Below the pieces are notes generated by a model that saw only the letters and a list, made by a program, of their open reading frames with translations, was not told the origin of the DNA and searched no databases. Shown piece by piece: positions 16,198 through 30,262 of a DNA stretch of 64,000 bases. Source of the DNA: Himantopus leucocephalus (taxonomy: Eukaryota; Chordata; Aves; Charadriiformes; Recurvirostridae); the NCBI GenBank assembly GCA_003993805.1, contig RSEF01000031.1, positions 56,179,335-56,243,334 on the forward strand, read 5' to 3'. The position numbers and the translations under genes were made by a program. The stretch's first letter is position 1, and each line of letters starts with the position of its first letter.

Positions 16198-19100
16198 AAA
16201 AAAAAAAAAAAAAACAAAAAAAAACACAAACAAAACATGCACAAATAAACCCACAAAAGATCAACCTGTCAATGTAAGAGATATTCTTAAAATAAAACAT
16301 CTTTATTTTGCATAAAAGATTACTAGAAATTAACGGAAACACACTCAGCAGCATAAATGCAAAAGATGAATGACATTATTAGTCCAGTTTAAGAAACGCG
16401 GGATCAGTTTTACGTGTACAACTGAATATATATTCCTGCTTCTTGAATATGTTCTGTGAATGCAGACGTTTTCAGAATGCTACCAGGCACACTTCAGTTC
16501 CTGACTCTTACCAAGTGAATTAATACTATCTCAAATGTATTTCCATTCTCGACATGTTCTTTTAGTACCAACTGCAAAAAGCTAACAGAGCTTTAACACA
16601 ATTAAGAAGTTGTTCCAAAATGTGTGGAACAAAAAGCTCATGCTCTTGTAGTATCAAAAAAGGAGTACAACAGATGTGAAATGGTTTTGTGGATGTTTCT
16701 GTTTAGACAGACCTGGGAAAATGGCGTTTCCTAACAAATAAAAGATAGCAGGCAATTCCTATAGGCTTACAAATCTCCATGATGACTCTTGATTTGTTAT
16801 AATTACCCTGAAGCTCTTTAAACCATTTGGACTCTGAATAATATACACAGAAGTAAGAGAGATCACAGATAAAGGTACTAGTTCCAGAGATGTGGTACCT
16901 TCTGGAAGCTTGTTATCCTGAGAGCAACATGATAAGCTTAGGAAAAATGTATGTGCAATTCTAATTTTGGCATCCTACTGATTATGTATACTACTCTTTC
17001 TAGCCTTTCCATAATAGTGGTCTTGATTAAAGACCATTGTTCAGGAAGGGAAGCACATGCATTTCCAGATGGCATAAATATGCTGCAATGACTAAACAAC
17101 ATTTGATGAACACATGCAGCTCTGGCAGCGTACCAAAAAGAAACCACTGCATTCATGTCACAGAAGTACTGTCTGACAAACTTGAGATAAACCACGCAGC
17201 TAAATTAGGACGGGTAAAACCTGGGAATACACTACCTCCCAACTCCAAGTCTTAAAAATAGTTAGTAATAGAGGTTAAAAAAAAGTTTTAGTGTCAATTT
17301 TAGACATCAGCTCCTCCAACAGAAGTTAAAAACAAAATAAGTTAAGGGGGTTTATTCTTCTGTTTCTAATCAAGCATTTATTTTAAACTGCTAGCTCACA
17401 AGGACAGCTTTAAAATACTTGCTTCCTGTTTAGCCTGGTCTCTCCGTTTTCCTGTATGTTAAATCTTGATGATGTTATTTATACTCAAATTCACCTCTCC
17501 TTTCTAAGTTGATGACTCTCAGTCCCATTACTATTCCAAGACCTCATACCTCCCTTGGCCCACCTCCGGAATAGCTCGTTGTCTGCTCAAGCTCAGCGTG
17601 GCTAAAGAACAGAGATGCTGCCTCCTCCAGATGCCACCAATTATTCTCTAGGCTAATACTGGTATCAGCATCATGTCTGCTATTAAGGTCTGTGAACCAG
17701 GCAAGACCTTCAGCTCCGCTCTCTCCTTAGACATTCACAGTCTAGTTTTAGTATTGAAGGCAGCAACATTTTGCAGTTTCTTTCCTCCACCAAGGTTTGT
17801 TTTGCTCATGAGAAATTCAGACATCAAGGATGCGTACCTGTCACCTTTCCTCTCACGTTTGGGTTTTTGGGTGGGGTAATGCCCACTTTTTATGTTTGCG
17901 TCATAGAACCTACAGAGATCCATCACACCGACCAAAGAATATAATGGCAAGAAAATAAGAGCAGTATGTACTGGTAGTAATATTTTCTAAAAATCAAGAT
18001 ACTTAGTCACAGTGAATGGTGTCAGTCTTACCCTGTGGTAAATGCTATGTAACTTCACATTTTCTTCGCATTCTAGCCACAAAGGAAATAAATGTTTTAG
18101 GAAAATGGATTCAAAAATTTGAGGACCACAGACGAAAAGGAAAATTAAATTAGCATGGTAAATCAAATGCACTTGCAGTCTATAGTCAGGCCTTCATCAG
18201 GATTTCAGTAGTGGACATGTATAAGTCTTGTGAAAGCTGTTGAGCCCAAGTGTTCTCCTCACTGTTCTCACTCTCAAAACCAGTGTACTCATCCGTTTCT
18301 AATGTTCCTTGAATCTGTTTTGACATTCAAAAATCAAGGTGCAGCCTGCCTAAGAGTTAACAGACAAGTCCCGTCCACCCACCCCTCCCACACACAATCT
18401 GGCACAATTACTTTCATCACAAATTCAGAATGCCTTTACCTTGAATTTGCACTCTTCAGTGCCCTCAATCATTAAGTTGTTAGAGCACTGTCTGGTTATA
18501 CGTACTTTTCTGTATTGTTAGATGTTAAAGGTGGACATGAATGTTGATTTTCTAACAACAAAATACAAAGTGACAGAGCTTAGGACAAACTGCTAAAATC
18601 CATGGAAATTACTAAAGCTATTACCAGATTGTATGCTTCCAGAGAAAGAGCAGAGAAACAAACTTCTCATTACTAATCAAGCAATTTTGGAGGCAACTGT
18701 GGAACAGCTTTGGTTGGTTTCCTTCTTTTTCTCATCCTCTCTCAAGATGAAGGACTGGTACATGAACTTTCTTTTCCAGAGAAAGGATGTTCTTTTTGTA
18801 ATCATGCTCATTTTAATCCCTGGATGATATCACTGAGATAAGAATTTTTAAACTATAACTATGTCAGGTAGCTAATATACATAACTTACCCCTTTCCACT
18901 GATTAGCACAATACTTCTGTTACCACATATTCAAATAAGGGCTTTATTAAAATATCCTTTTCCTTTTATGTAGTTTACAGATTTTTCAAGCAAACACACA
19001 AACGTATCAGCAGGCTGATTATTCCTCTGAGCTCCTGAACAAGAGAGGATTCACATTTATTTATTTACAGCCAATGAAAACATGGTTTTGCCCCCCTCCA

Positions 19101-19619
19101 TCACAGCTAAGAACACCTTCAGCTGGGTCTCTCAGAAACTTAATTGGTTTGTTGTATACCAATTAGTGCATCTAAAAAATAAAATCCATACTAAATATTG
19201 TAATGCAGTTCTTTAAAAATACGAACACAAACGATCTCGGAAGTATAAAAGTTTTCTTCATAAGTAATCCTGGAAAATCAATAAATATGTCTAGGTACTT
19301 AATTTTTTTTTTTTTTGCTGACATGCCATGAGAGCCATTTTTGGAAACACAACAGTTGCTTTCTGGACATCTCCACTCTAGAGAAGTAGGGACGGGAGTG
19401 ACCAGATATGTTTCTTACTCCTCATTCCAGTGCGCTCACTGTAACAGCACAGGTAAAGTCTCCATAGAAGGGAACCACAGAGGAGATAGTCGTGTTATCT
19501 TGTTGGGAGCAAGACCCAGAAGATTAAGACAGGATCCAGAGACAGTTGCTTTAGAATAAGCACCCAACTTCAGGACTGCCTTCTAGTAAACTGTTGTCAC
19601 CTTGTAGACAACTGTCATT

Positions 19620-19645
19620 ATTAATACACAGTATTAATACACAGT
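19620..19645. repeat. 13-bp tandem duplication
   Basis: Two exact adjacent copies of a 13-bp unit (attaatacacagt) sit in the XRCC4 intron. This looks like a simple slippage duplication. No function is suggested. Confidence 0.85.
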
Positions 19646-22600
19646 AATTCTTCAATTTCCAATTGTTAGCAAAACAAAACAAAAAAAACTTAAAAAAAGT
19701 ATCAGCTGTCTCTGGGTTGTGATATGCATGGTTGTTCAATAGGATTTTTGTTTAGCCTAAACAGTATTGTAAATTGCAAATAAAACAGTACTTACAAAGG
19801 CTAGATAAGCTTACAATTCTTCTCCAACTATATACCTTCAGACTTCCAAGTTCACCACACCACCTCAGGTTTAGACCCCCAATTTAGACTAGAACTTTCA
19901 CTTGCGCTGTAACCACCAATCAATAGCTCAAGTTAGTAAGTCTCTAAAAGCTACATCTTTTTTTGTGAGTGTGATTCAGTTCAGAGGAGAAGAGCATAGA
20001 TTCAGGATAGAACAAAAGAGTATGGTCAGGTTTATTCCAAATAAATAGCAAAATCCATCCATATAATCTTTCTGCGATGCACTAGCTATACATAGAATAG
20101 CGAATTTTCATTCTACTTAAAACTGAAGAGGCACAAAACACAACTGCAACATAACAAGATCAGTATGAAGTCACGTAAATCGATCTCCTGTTGCTTTGTG
20201 AGTTGTACAGCAATCAACTAAGTGCACAGAGGACTAGTATAAAATGTAACAAGCAGCTGAAAATTTGAGGAGGATGGTAATTCAAGTTCTGCATTGAGTC
20301 ATTTTAGCTAAATTAGCATTTAATCCCAAGCTAAACTGCAAATATACTCTTCATTATTGGATGATGCTTAGTATGTTTTATGCACTACTTTCTATTAAGA
20401 AAAAAAAAATTAAAACAGGTTTAGACTAAGGGCATAATAACCAACGCTTATCACTTTATATGTATACAAACACACAAACTATAATATAGCTTGTACCTGA
20501 TTATGCAGATCATTGATAAACAGCTTCTGTTAAGAAAATACAGGAATATAGAGATGCAAGACAAAACTAAAATGAAATATTTCTGTTTATTGATAGAAAC
20601 TACCATTGAAAAGCATCACTTTGCAAACCAGAGGATGTTCTCTCACTTAAAAGGTTCCCTTTTAATTCCCACATAGTATGTAGGAGACTAAATCTGATGA
20701 GATGTACACGTGTTTGCTAATAAAGGCCACAACAGTAATTCCTGGATTGGAGAATGCAGTTTATTTTGGAGAGGATGAGGACACAGGTGCATAATTTTTC
20801 TTTTCCTACTGATAACTAAGTGTTGGAGGGCTTTTTTTCACTCCCCTGCCCCTTCCCCCCCTCCATTTAAATTAGGTTAAAAGAATAATGTAACGTTGCG
20901 ATAATCCAGATTGAACGAGCAGTAAAAAACCTGACTGTTTCCAAATTCCACTTTTTGGTACCTCTGCAGCTCCTAAGAGCATTGGCAAGGTTCTGTTACC
21001 ACAAATTATTATATGCTTATATATTTGTGTTTATACCAATAACCTACAGGTATTAATCATGCACTGAGAAGACAACGTGAAGAAAATGCGCACTGAAAAG
21101 ACAATGTGCTTATATGAACAGAACGAAAATCTATACCTCAAAGTCTTAAAAAAAAAAACCCCAAAACTTAGATTTGCCAAAGAAGAACACATGCAGAAAG
21201 ACACGGATTTGCATTCTGAAAACCAAAAAAACCCAAACTACTACCAGTTACATTTTATATCCAACAACACAATTAAAATTAAACTACTGAATTGTAAATG
21301 AAATGTCAGACACTTTATGAAGGAGCATCTGAGAAGAATTTTTTTTTTTTTTAAAAAAGATAGATAACAAGACAAATGGAAGAGCTTTCCCATGGAATGA
21401 CACTATGCAGAAACTTACTCTTAAAATTGTATGCGGCATTTACCTCTCTGGGAAATGTAGTTCTGTACGGGAATCACATTGAAGATTTGGAAAACAGAGA
21501 ACCTATCTTCAAAAGGATTTTCCGGTGATAATAACGTCTTTTAGAACAAATCTAAACGAATATTTGACTCACCAAAAGTTTCAAATATATATGTAATTTG
21601 GCTTCAAATTTTAAATCTCAAATCAATGAGCCTCAGGCTTTGTCCTCCATGATAAAAAACCAACTTAGTCCACATGGTGTCTGACATCTAACAGGGAGTA
21701 ATTAGCATTCTCTAAAATCCTGAAGTCAGACACAACACTTTACAGTGTTTACAGTGAGGCAGCAAGATTAGAATAGTACTGTTCTACCAGAAAAGAGTTG
21801 ACTTTGCTCTGCTTATTGAACAACAAAATACCACTGCTCAGAGCAAACTTTATTTTTATGTCAGAATTACTAGTATACAGTGACTTTGTAAGATAGGTGA
21901 ACAAGCAAAGATATATGCATTTCACGTCACTGCAACTTCAGGAAGAAAAGAACAGGAAGCGTTAATACCTTCCTCAGTGCAAGTAGTACAGCTGCCTTAT
22001 TTCTGCATCACATTACACACAGATATTTCTGTATTTGCCAGTTTTTTTTTAAAAATACTGGACATCTCAAATTTGCTCCTTTCTTACACGTCAAGACAAT
22101 TTCAGAACTTAAGTGTAGCAGAACTAGTATATGTGTTGAAATTAACTGGAAGCATTTACTCAAAGCTTTGAGGGTTAAAACGTATCCATTCAATATTTTA
22201 TACTGGCAAAGGTTCTATTTAGTGAATGCAAAATTTAACAAGACATGAATATCTGAAGCTTGAGGGTCTTCCTGTGACTTTGCAGGTAGAAAGACAAATG
22301 CTTCCTCTGGAGCTGCAAAAGCATTTCTGAAGAGAAACATAGGTGAGATTCTTGCTGTTCTTCAAGCTCTGACTGTTGTTTATCCTTACAGAGAATATGA
22401 GACTAGAGTCTTGTAGCGAAGTTTTAAACCCCACACACAGTAATCTCTTTTCCAGAGCATCTACTGTCTTATATATTTTTCTTGGGAAACTAAGACTTGT
22501 CAATATGCCATGATTTAAAGATTTTCCTCCTAAAGTGAGGCATTTGTACTCAGCTGTACAAGTAAAAGTAAGCCTTGATGTCTACACAGAGATTTGAAAT

Positions 22601-23170
22601 GCACAGCAGGTATGCCAAAACGGGAAAATCTGAGGGAACGGAGAGGAAGGCAGGGGAGACAATACAATAACATCAGGAGGGAGAAAGGACAACTGACAAT
22701 TTTTCTTTTATAAATCAAATCAATATCTGTCATTTTGCTATTTTAAGAACATTTTACAGCTATTTTAATACATTTAGACTGTCATTGCACACGTAAAATA
22801 AGAAAATGCCCTTTATAGTGTCATTTACAATAGAACTTAAAGCAGTTAAACTACTATTTTTGTTCAACTGGGTATTTCCAGTGAAATCCACAAATCCTAA
22901 CAGGTAGAGAGAAACTGGAGTAGTATTTATTTATTGCAGCCTTTGACTCTTCCTTTTTCAACGATTCCTCATTTTTAAAGGAACAAACTACTGGTATTTT
23001 AAATACATTTCCCACCAACAATTCTCCAAACCAAGAAAAATTTTACAATCAAATAGCTAAATAAGGAAAATAGCACAACTTGGTTCTCCAGGACTTTTTT
23101 CAATTATTGCACACATACTAATATTTTGGTGAAAAAAAAAAAAATTTTTGTTAAAAAAAGCTTTTCTTAC

Positions 23171-23281
23171 CTCAGGGCTACAGAAGTGATCCACTGCATT
23201 TAAAGTGTACCTACAAGAGCTGAAGAACTCATAAAGGTACACATCAGGCGAGATGGGGAAAATCATGTAGCACTTAGAAGT
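23171..23281 (-). other. Candidate cassette exon in XRCC4 intron 3
   Basis: On the XRCC4 strand, a pyrimidine-containing stretch ending AATCTCAG precedes 111 nt with no stop in phase 0, followed by the donor GAG|GTAAGAAAAG. The 37 codons begin TSKCYMIFPISPDVYLYEFF and end NAVDHFCSPE. About 57% of third positions are G or C, which is higher than the AT-rich surroundings. The preceding XRCC4 exon also ends in phase 0, so inclusion would not shift the frame. The peptide does not match the human XRCC4 sequence that I know follows at this point, and I recognise no domain. It could be a lineage-specific cassette, a poison or pseudo-exon, part of an unrelated minus-strand transcript, or chance. Confidence 0.25.
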
Positions 23282-26069
23282 CTGAGATTACACAAAGGAT
23301 AACACAATGTTTTTATTATGTAAGGCACATTAGTAAGCTATTTCTAAACCTGGCTTCCGAGAAACTCATTCAAGTGCACGTTCTTAAATCCTGAAGTACA
23401 TAGATATAAATGATACAGAAGAGTCATTGCCTTTACAGTGACCTAAAAATTAATCATTTCATCCTTCTGTCTTTTCAGTTGAGCTTTTAGTCGAATTTCC
23501 TGGGAAACAATCTGAACTCTCAGTGACCTTTGTTATCCAAACAACATATCCTCAGTGGTTTGGAGAAAAGGAACTGCTCAAACCTTGAACCAAGACAGTT
23601 TGGACAGCATAAAGGGCTCTACCTATTCTACTCCGCTCATTCAGTATGCTGTGAAAAGTTCTGGTTAGCATGATTTTCTCCAACTATTTTTAACTTGTAG
23701 TAAACTCATAATGAACTCACGGAACCGACCACAGAAAAGCAGGCACAGGAAACAGAAGAGACAAATAACAGCATCTCTTCCATCAGCCCAGTTAGATACA
23801 GTACTGTATATAAGGTGGAATTTCTTAAGCGCATATCCTCCCTGTTTGCAAATATACACAGAAGGGAAAACAAACACAAAACAAAACAGAGCCTTTCACA
23901 TTATTGTAAAAAAGACAACTGCCAGCACTCAAGTAATTGTTTATCAAAGGCTATTTAATCAATTTAATTGCCAGTACAAAAAAAAAATCTTGCCGGATTT
24001 CCATTATTTATTATATGTGGAGTGACTCGCTAAAGTACTTGGAAAGATTTACTTCCAAGTGGTCACCTACTTAGATCAAGCGCTAAATCACTGACTCTGT
24101 GATGGTGTTTGTTTAGGTGGCAGCAGTTTAGCTGGCCCAGCTTCAATGGCCCCTTACTGCGATCTCTGTGTGTGTGGCCCATTTTGCACTGCAGCTGGCT
24201 TGACACACAAGTCCCACTGTATACCAAACCCATTGTTATTTTAATGTGACTCTTTAACAGTCTACTTTGCCCTCACCACCCTAAAAACAGTTCCTAAGGG
24301 CAGAGTGCTGAACACCCTATGGCAAAGCCACCTGTCATAAAGAAGATAAATCACAACACACATCAGAATTTTTAAAGGCATAATTTTTTAGGCTCAGCTA
24401 CGTCAGGCTGAGATATAGCTAGAACAAGTATTTATAAAACTCAGATGGCATTTTATCTTTTTTGATCACCATTTCAAAAAGACAAGTAAGAAAGTATTAA
24501 AATCCTTACGACTTCCCTTCAGTTAGATTACAATTCTTATTCTGATACTTTTAAAATTACATGCAACTATGACACTGCCAAACAAACATGTTACTTGTCT
24601 GCTAAACTAGGTAAGAATTATTTGTGACTTGGGGAAGTTTTCCATCCATTCAATAAAAATCATCAGCACCTATGTAGACTTATTCATTACATAAATCTTA
24701 CATATACATCATTATTAAATATTATCCATTATAAACACTTTTTAAAAGATCTGGAGACATAGGTTTGGTTTCACCCTACCAGAATAGTGCTGGAGTAGTT
24801 GCAAGCATTTACTTTTAAGCATCTGGCTTTGGTGGTAGACATCAGTTCATGGAAGGAACCTACCTGTTCATCAACTAAACAACAGGTGAATTAGATTGTA
24901 AATTGTAGTCTTCTGAATGACTCTTACACAGATGCTGTAAATGACTTCCCTGATCTTTACTTATGCTGATGGTAAAAGCTATACAAAAAATTTTCAAAGG
25001 GATTTCACATCCGGATGCAGCCTGCCTTCTTACACTCCCCTAAGTTGTTACAGGTCTCTTTGGCCTTCAAAATAGGACTCTGGCTAACAAGTGTAAATTC
25101 AGCCTTAATGAGCCAGTACAAAAGAGGAGGAAGTAATTTTGAGGATCCACAGACAAGTTTTTAATCTCTAAACTTACTTACCTCCATAAGCAAATAAGGG
25201 ATAATTATTCTTCCCTATCAGCTAGGAAAGGAAAACCAAACTGATCTTCAAGGGCTTGTTTGTAAGCTTATCTCAATGAGGAGATGTTTACAATACCAAC
25301 TTTTATTGCTATAGTGGAGAATCATCTGGCAGACTTACCACTGTCAAATACTCCATCTAGACTACAAAAGACAAAACAAACTTTGAACAACCAACCTGTG
25401 GCACCTAATGAGGGATGATAAGCCTGTTTTCATGAGGCAACTTGTAAAAACTACATGCTCCACCCTATTGCTCTTCAACTTGTGTGTCTGTCAATACAAG
25501 TTCCTTAGAGAAGACATTCGTTGCACCACAGACCAATGGAGCTCACATACACAGTAGTCTGGGCAGGCAAGCAGAGATTCACAGGATTTTGGGATGCAGA
25601 ACACCTATTAAGTCATCCAATGTACTATACTGCCAATGCAGGATAGTTACTTACAGTGCATTTTCCGTTCCTTTGTCCAGTCCATGTTTAAGTGACTGAC
25701 GCAATGGGGCTGCTACCAGTTCCTCTGGCAAACACTTCAGCAGTAGAACAAATTCTAAATGCCAGAAAATATTTCCCAATAATATGCCTACATTTGCCTT
25801 TGCTTAACATCACTCCGTTATTTTTATTTGCACTTCTATAGACCACCCAATACAGTTTTGGTACATAATTATATTTTAAGGAAGCAGACCTTTAGCAAGC
25901 TGCTCCAAAGAAGGTAAAAATTAGTTCAAATACTACAATTTAGTACAGTTATGGAAACAAATATTCAGTATCTAACACGTTTTATCCTCATCAAGTGACT
26001 ATTACCAGTCCCTAGTCCAAAATCACCTACAGATATTCTCTACCAGAAGACTGGAAAACAAATAACGCA

Positions 26070-26120
26070 NAAAAAAAAAAAAAAACAAAAGACAAAAAAA
26101 AAAAAAAAAAAAAAAAAAAA
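26070..26120. repeat. A-rich tract with single N
   Basis: A single N at 26070 is followed by about 50 bases of nearly pure A, interrupted by C and G near 26086-26093. It could be a decayed poly(A) or a slippage-prone homopolymer. The N suggests a consensus problem at the run boundary. Confidence 0.9.
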
Positions 26121-29100
26121 TCAGAAAAACAGACTACGGAAAACAGAGTATTTCAGACTTATACATTCACTAAGCCCCTGAAAATTACATATGTGTCTAT
26201 AAATTATACTATATACATAAAGATAGTACTTCAACATTGGTAATTACCAAGCTGAAAATTACACTTAAGAGAAAAATCAAGTGACATTGGTGACATATCT
26301 AACTTTACTTCAGTCAACAATGGTTAAATTACTGATCTGTAACACTGTAAATACTGCTTTTTCACACTTAAAATTGTAAACACTAACTTCTGATGCACTA
26401 CCATATGAAAGCTTTTGTTATTTATGACAAACTAGATCTGTTTACTGAGTTCCTAGTCTATATACAAAGCATGCTAATCATGTACAGGGTATGTTTCACA
26501 TACATACCTACATTCATTTGCAAGAAACAGGGATCAACAGATGCACCAAGGCAGTGTACACAGACATAGCAGTATACTTCTCCCACATGGATGCGATGTA
26601 CAAAAAAAATGAGTTGTAGTTTATTGCCCTTATTCTATTTTGTAGAAATTCTACTCTGCATTTTGATAGGAATTAGTGTTTTATCCAGACTGGATGGACA
26701 ATTATGACAGAGCACTGCACTGGAAATTACTGGCTGAGATGGGCACAGGTGACTGTCGGTGATCAACATCATTCTGTATGTAGTTATCATTAAAATTAAT
26801 TAAAATAATCACTTGTGTATATAAGCGTGCATATACCTCTCACAAAAGGCATACTGATTTTCCAAGAGTACAAACTTTACTCTTAGGCATCTGCGTACTC
26901 ATTGGTTGAAAAAATTTGCATTAATAGATAGCTGCAAGAATTGATAAGTATTTATAGCTCACAAAGTATAACAATGCATTTCAGAAGTCTGGGGTTTTTT
27001 TTAACTAAAAAGTGTTAACAGCATTATTTAAGACTAACCAAAACATCCAGTATTCAAACACAACCAACCACATCTTCATGCATACTTTTCTGTAATCTCT
27101 TCTTTTGTTATATATCAAATGATAAAAACATTGGTTTAAGAATAGGAGTCTTCTAATTATTCCTGATAATTTAATGGACTTTTCTCACAATGGTGATTAA
27201 TAATATAATGGGGTAGGAGAGGAGAGATAATACTACTTTCAAGTTCCCTATGTGCACTACTATCAAAATTGGAAATGATTGTTCCTTTATGCCCATATCT
27301 TTACACAAAAACATGAAGACTAACTACGTCTCTCAGTTTCACTGCAGGTAACACATATAACAAAAGAAATGCAGTACAGTTTAATTAAAAGCTCCCTTCT
27401 CTCCACGCACATACCACCATCGTCGTCCCGTCCCATCCCCTGCCCTGCAGTGCTCTTCCCGAGACTGGGAAGGTTGTAATTTATGTTTATATACAGTTGC
27501 TGAAATACGAAAAGACAAAGAGAAAATATTCATAACAACTAAACAAAAGATGTAAAGACAAATAGCCAGTAAGAAAAATAAATACTGATAAGAGATAAAC
27601 ACTGAATTCAAGTCTTGTTTAAGTTGCAGAGTAGTTTCTCTAGGCTTCCTCTGTGGTAAACGTACATTTAGCTGAATCTCAGCCCTCTGGATGTACAGAG
27701 CCCAGGAAGATTCATTTCCTAATCTGATGCTGAAAGATATACACCATGAATACTTTCACAAACAATTTGCAAAATGTTTGAAACATATACACCTGAAAGC
27801 TATTTGTAATTCTGGCAAAGGCTTTGGCAATTTTATTTGTAGGCATTAGCTTAGTAGAGGAGGGAAAAAAAAAAAAGTGTATTTTCACCAAAGAAATTAC
27901 ATCTTTTCTAAAAACACTCTTTTGACACTCAAAGCTAAAAGCATGCATAGTAATCAGGACACTTTGTATTTTCAATTTCTTTGGCCAGATTATTATTTTC
28001 CCAAATTGACATAAAGATGTTTTCACATGAATTAAATTTCTTATAAGTCTTAATTGACGGAAACGTATATTAGGTGGGCCCACATATATGAAGATATTTT
28101 CCCTTAATAAAAATATAGTATGTATTTCATCTGTCTGGTATTTAGGATATATTATGTGTGACACAGACAAGAAAAACAGGATTCTTAAAATTACTACTCT
28201 TACTCTCTAAGTACAATTTGGTCCTAACCTTGTAATCCTGCTGTAATATAGTACTTTTGACCTAGATCTTTTGTGAACAGCACTCAGCCCTGTGTGCTCA
28301 CAAAAAGTGTCAAGAAGGGGTGTATAGAGCCCAGAAAGCCTCTGGTAAATATACAGAAATACTGATAATGCAGATTGGAAGACTTACATCAACAAACCTT
28401 TGCCGCTTAAGTGAAGAGCCAAATTGTGCTGAAATTTCCTACATCGCACAAGGAAAAAGGACTATAACAAAGTACTCTTAAGAAGACGAACTTCATTCCA
28501 CTGAATCTCTGCTTACTAAAATGAAGCCAAGACAATAAGCATATAAGGGAGCTGCTAGGTAATCTGAATGCCCCCACCCCCACCTTAAAATGAGTTTTTC
28601 CTCATCTCTTCCAAGAGATACACATACACAAAATATACACATACTCCCACCTCAGGTTTGTGACCAATACCTATACAGCATTCTTTGCCTATTTCCAATT
28701 TAGACGAAAAAAGTATTTCCAGCTCCCACTTCCAACAGACACATGCCAGAGAAGGCATTTTCTAACAAAAAACCAAACCAAAATAAAGAAGTCAGATATC
28801 TCTGCTGGTTTCTTAAAAGGTGATACCTGCCAAAATTAACCAAATGAGAAGCAAATCATGTCCCAGTGGTCTGAAGAAGTAGTCTTTTAAACCAAAGCAG
28901 GTAGGACAATCCCTAGACATTTTGCTCCCGGACATAAATCCATGTCAGATTTTTTTCCCCAAGGCAGGGGCGGGGGGAAGACATTCCCACTCTTCTAGAA
29001 GTTTCTGCAATTTCATCTCCATTCTCTCCCCACAATTTTCTTTCCCTCAATAATGCCAGTGAAACTGATCGCAGAACTGTGCCCTGAACTGCATCAGTGC

Positions 29101-29750
29101 AATTTTAAATCACTGCTTTTTAAAGCCAAATTATTTCAGTAATTTGGTTGAGTGGTCAGTCAGCCCAGTTGCTATCCTAGCACAACTGAAGCTGTAACAA
29201 ACCTCGGGAAAGGCAGAGCATTAATTTTTGAATGGAGGGTGGAAGTACAAGCAGGGAGGATTACCTTGTATTAGCTTCTTCCCCAGAAAAGCTTTGACAC
29301 CAAACCACAACCTGAATTAACCAAAAGTGTTTACAGATACAGATTATACTGATTTCTTTCTTGCTTTAAGAGGGTCCTTTCCTTTGCAGCCAAGAAGTGA
29401 ACATGGAACCGCATTCCCAGTTGTAATTTAATGCATTTCCAAGCAGGAAACAATTGTAGTGTTAGCTTCTAAAACATTTAAAGTAATAGAAAAGTTAATT
29501 TTAAAAGTATGTTTTAGTATTTGAAAATAATCTTACTTAAATTTGAATACGTTTCCTTATTTAGGCAAGTATAGAGAGAGAAGAAAGAAACAATGAGCAA
29601 AGCAGAAATGCATTTGGAGCTGGAATTTCAAAAGGGAAGCATACTTCCCAAGTTAGGACCTAAAAGCTTATGGAACATATCAGCCTAAAACTAAACTACA
29701 GCTCCAACAGGTAGGCATACCCTGCTTAAAAAAAACCCAAAACATAAACC

Positions 29751-29992
29751 ATTCTATGATTCGATGATATGAGTTGGAAAGGGCCTTGAAGATCATCTAG
29801 TTCCAACACCTCCCACTAGACCAGGTTACTCAAAGCCCCATCCAGCCTGGCCTTGGGGCCCCTCCAGGGATGGGGCATCCACAACTTCTCCGGGCAACCT
29901 GTGCCAGTGTCTCACCAATCTCATAGTAAAGAATTTCCTCCTAAATCTACCTCTTTCAGTTTAAAACAGTTACCCCTTGTCCCATCACTATG
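29751..29992 (-). mobile_element. CR1 LINE 3' fragment, 5'-truncated
   Basis: The plus strand reads as the reverse complement of an avian CR1 3' end. It has a segment like GTTGGAAAGGGCCTTGAAG, then ATCATCTAG..CCAACACC, the 'actagaccaggttactcaa' block, 'ccatccagcctggcc', 'gatggggcatccacaactt' and 'taaagaatttcctcctaa'. The element's sense strand is therefore minus, with its 3' end at the low coordinate. About 240 bp are kept, the usual 5'-truncated form, with no ORF2 left. It starts about 270 bp downstream of the XRCC4 exon at 30263-30450, inside the intron. The octamer tail next to it (29751-29767) is in an unexpected orientation; see findings. Confidence 0.93.
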
Positions 29993-30262
29993 CTAATCCA
30001 AAACTTAAATAGAGGAGTAGTACTTTCTTAAATGCTACTGAATACGAGTAACACAGAAATAGTTCTATTGATACCAGATTTCACTAGGAAACCACAAACT
30101 TCTTCCTAGTTTGGCCAGTGGCAGAATTCACAATATTCATTCAATGTGAAATATGTATCACAGGTCTATTTGATTTTAAAGAACCTAATAAAGTACATAA
30201 ACGTACCAAGAAGGTGCTTATCATAGTTTAACAGTCAAATTTAAACATTTAACTATACTTAC

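Larger units (their letters stand above)
1..30262 (-). other. XRCC4: XRCC4 intron 3 (partial, runs off left edge)
   Basis: This is the intron that begins at the donor GTAAG (30262-30258, minus strand) after the second coding exon. It is AT-rich and mostly unique. It contains a CR1 fragment (29751-29992), one 100-N gap (16098-16197), an A-rich tract (26071-26120) and scattered homopolymer runs. I looked on the minus strand for the next XRCC4 exon, which encodes the end of the head domain and the start of the coiled coil (family motif like LQKENERL). I did not find it, so it probably lies left of the window. Open frames here, including a 152-codon one at 27712-28170, resemble nothing I recognise. 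One exon-like segment (23171-23281) is listed separately. Confidence 0.8.

Noticed and set aside
15882..16354. Open frames crossing the N gap
   Set aside because: Their length comes from 100 N translated as X plus poly(A)/poly(T); they are not real coding sequence.
27712..28170. 152-codon minus-strand frame in XRCC4 intron 3
   Set aside because: Composition is that of AT-rich DNA (many Phe, Ile, Lys), it has a long Phe run from poly(T), and nothing resembles XRCC4 or another family.
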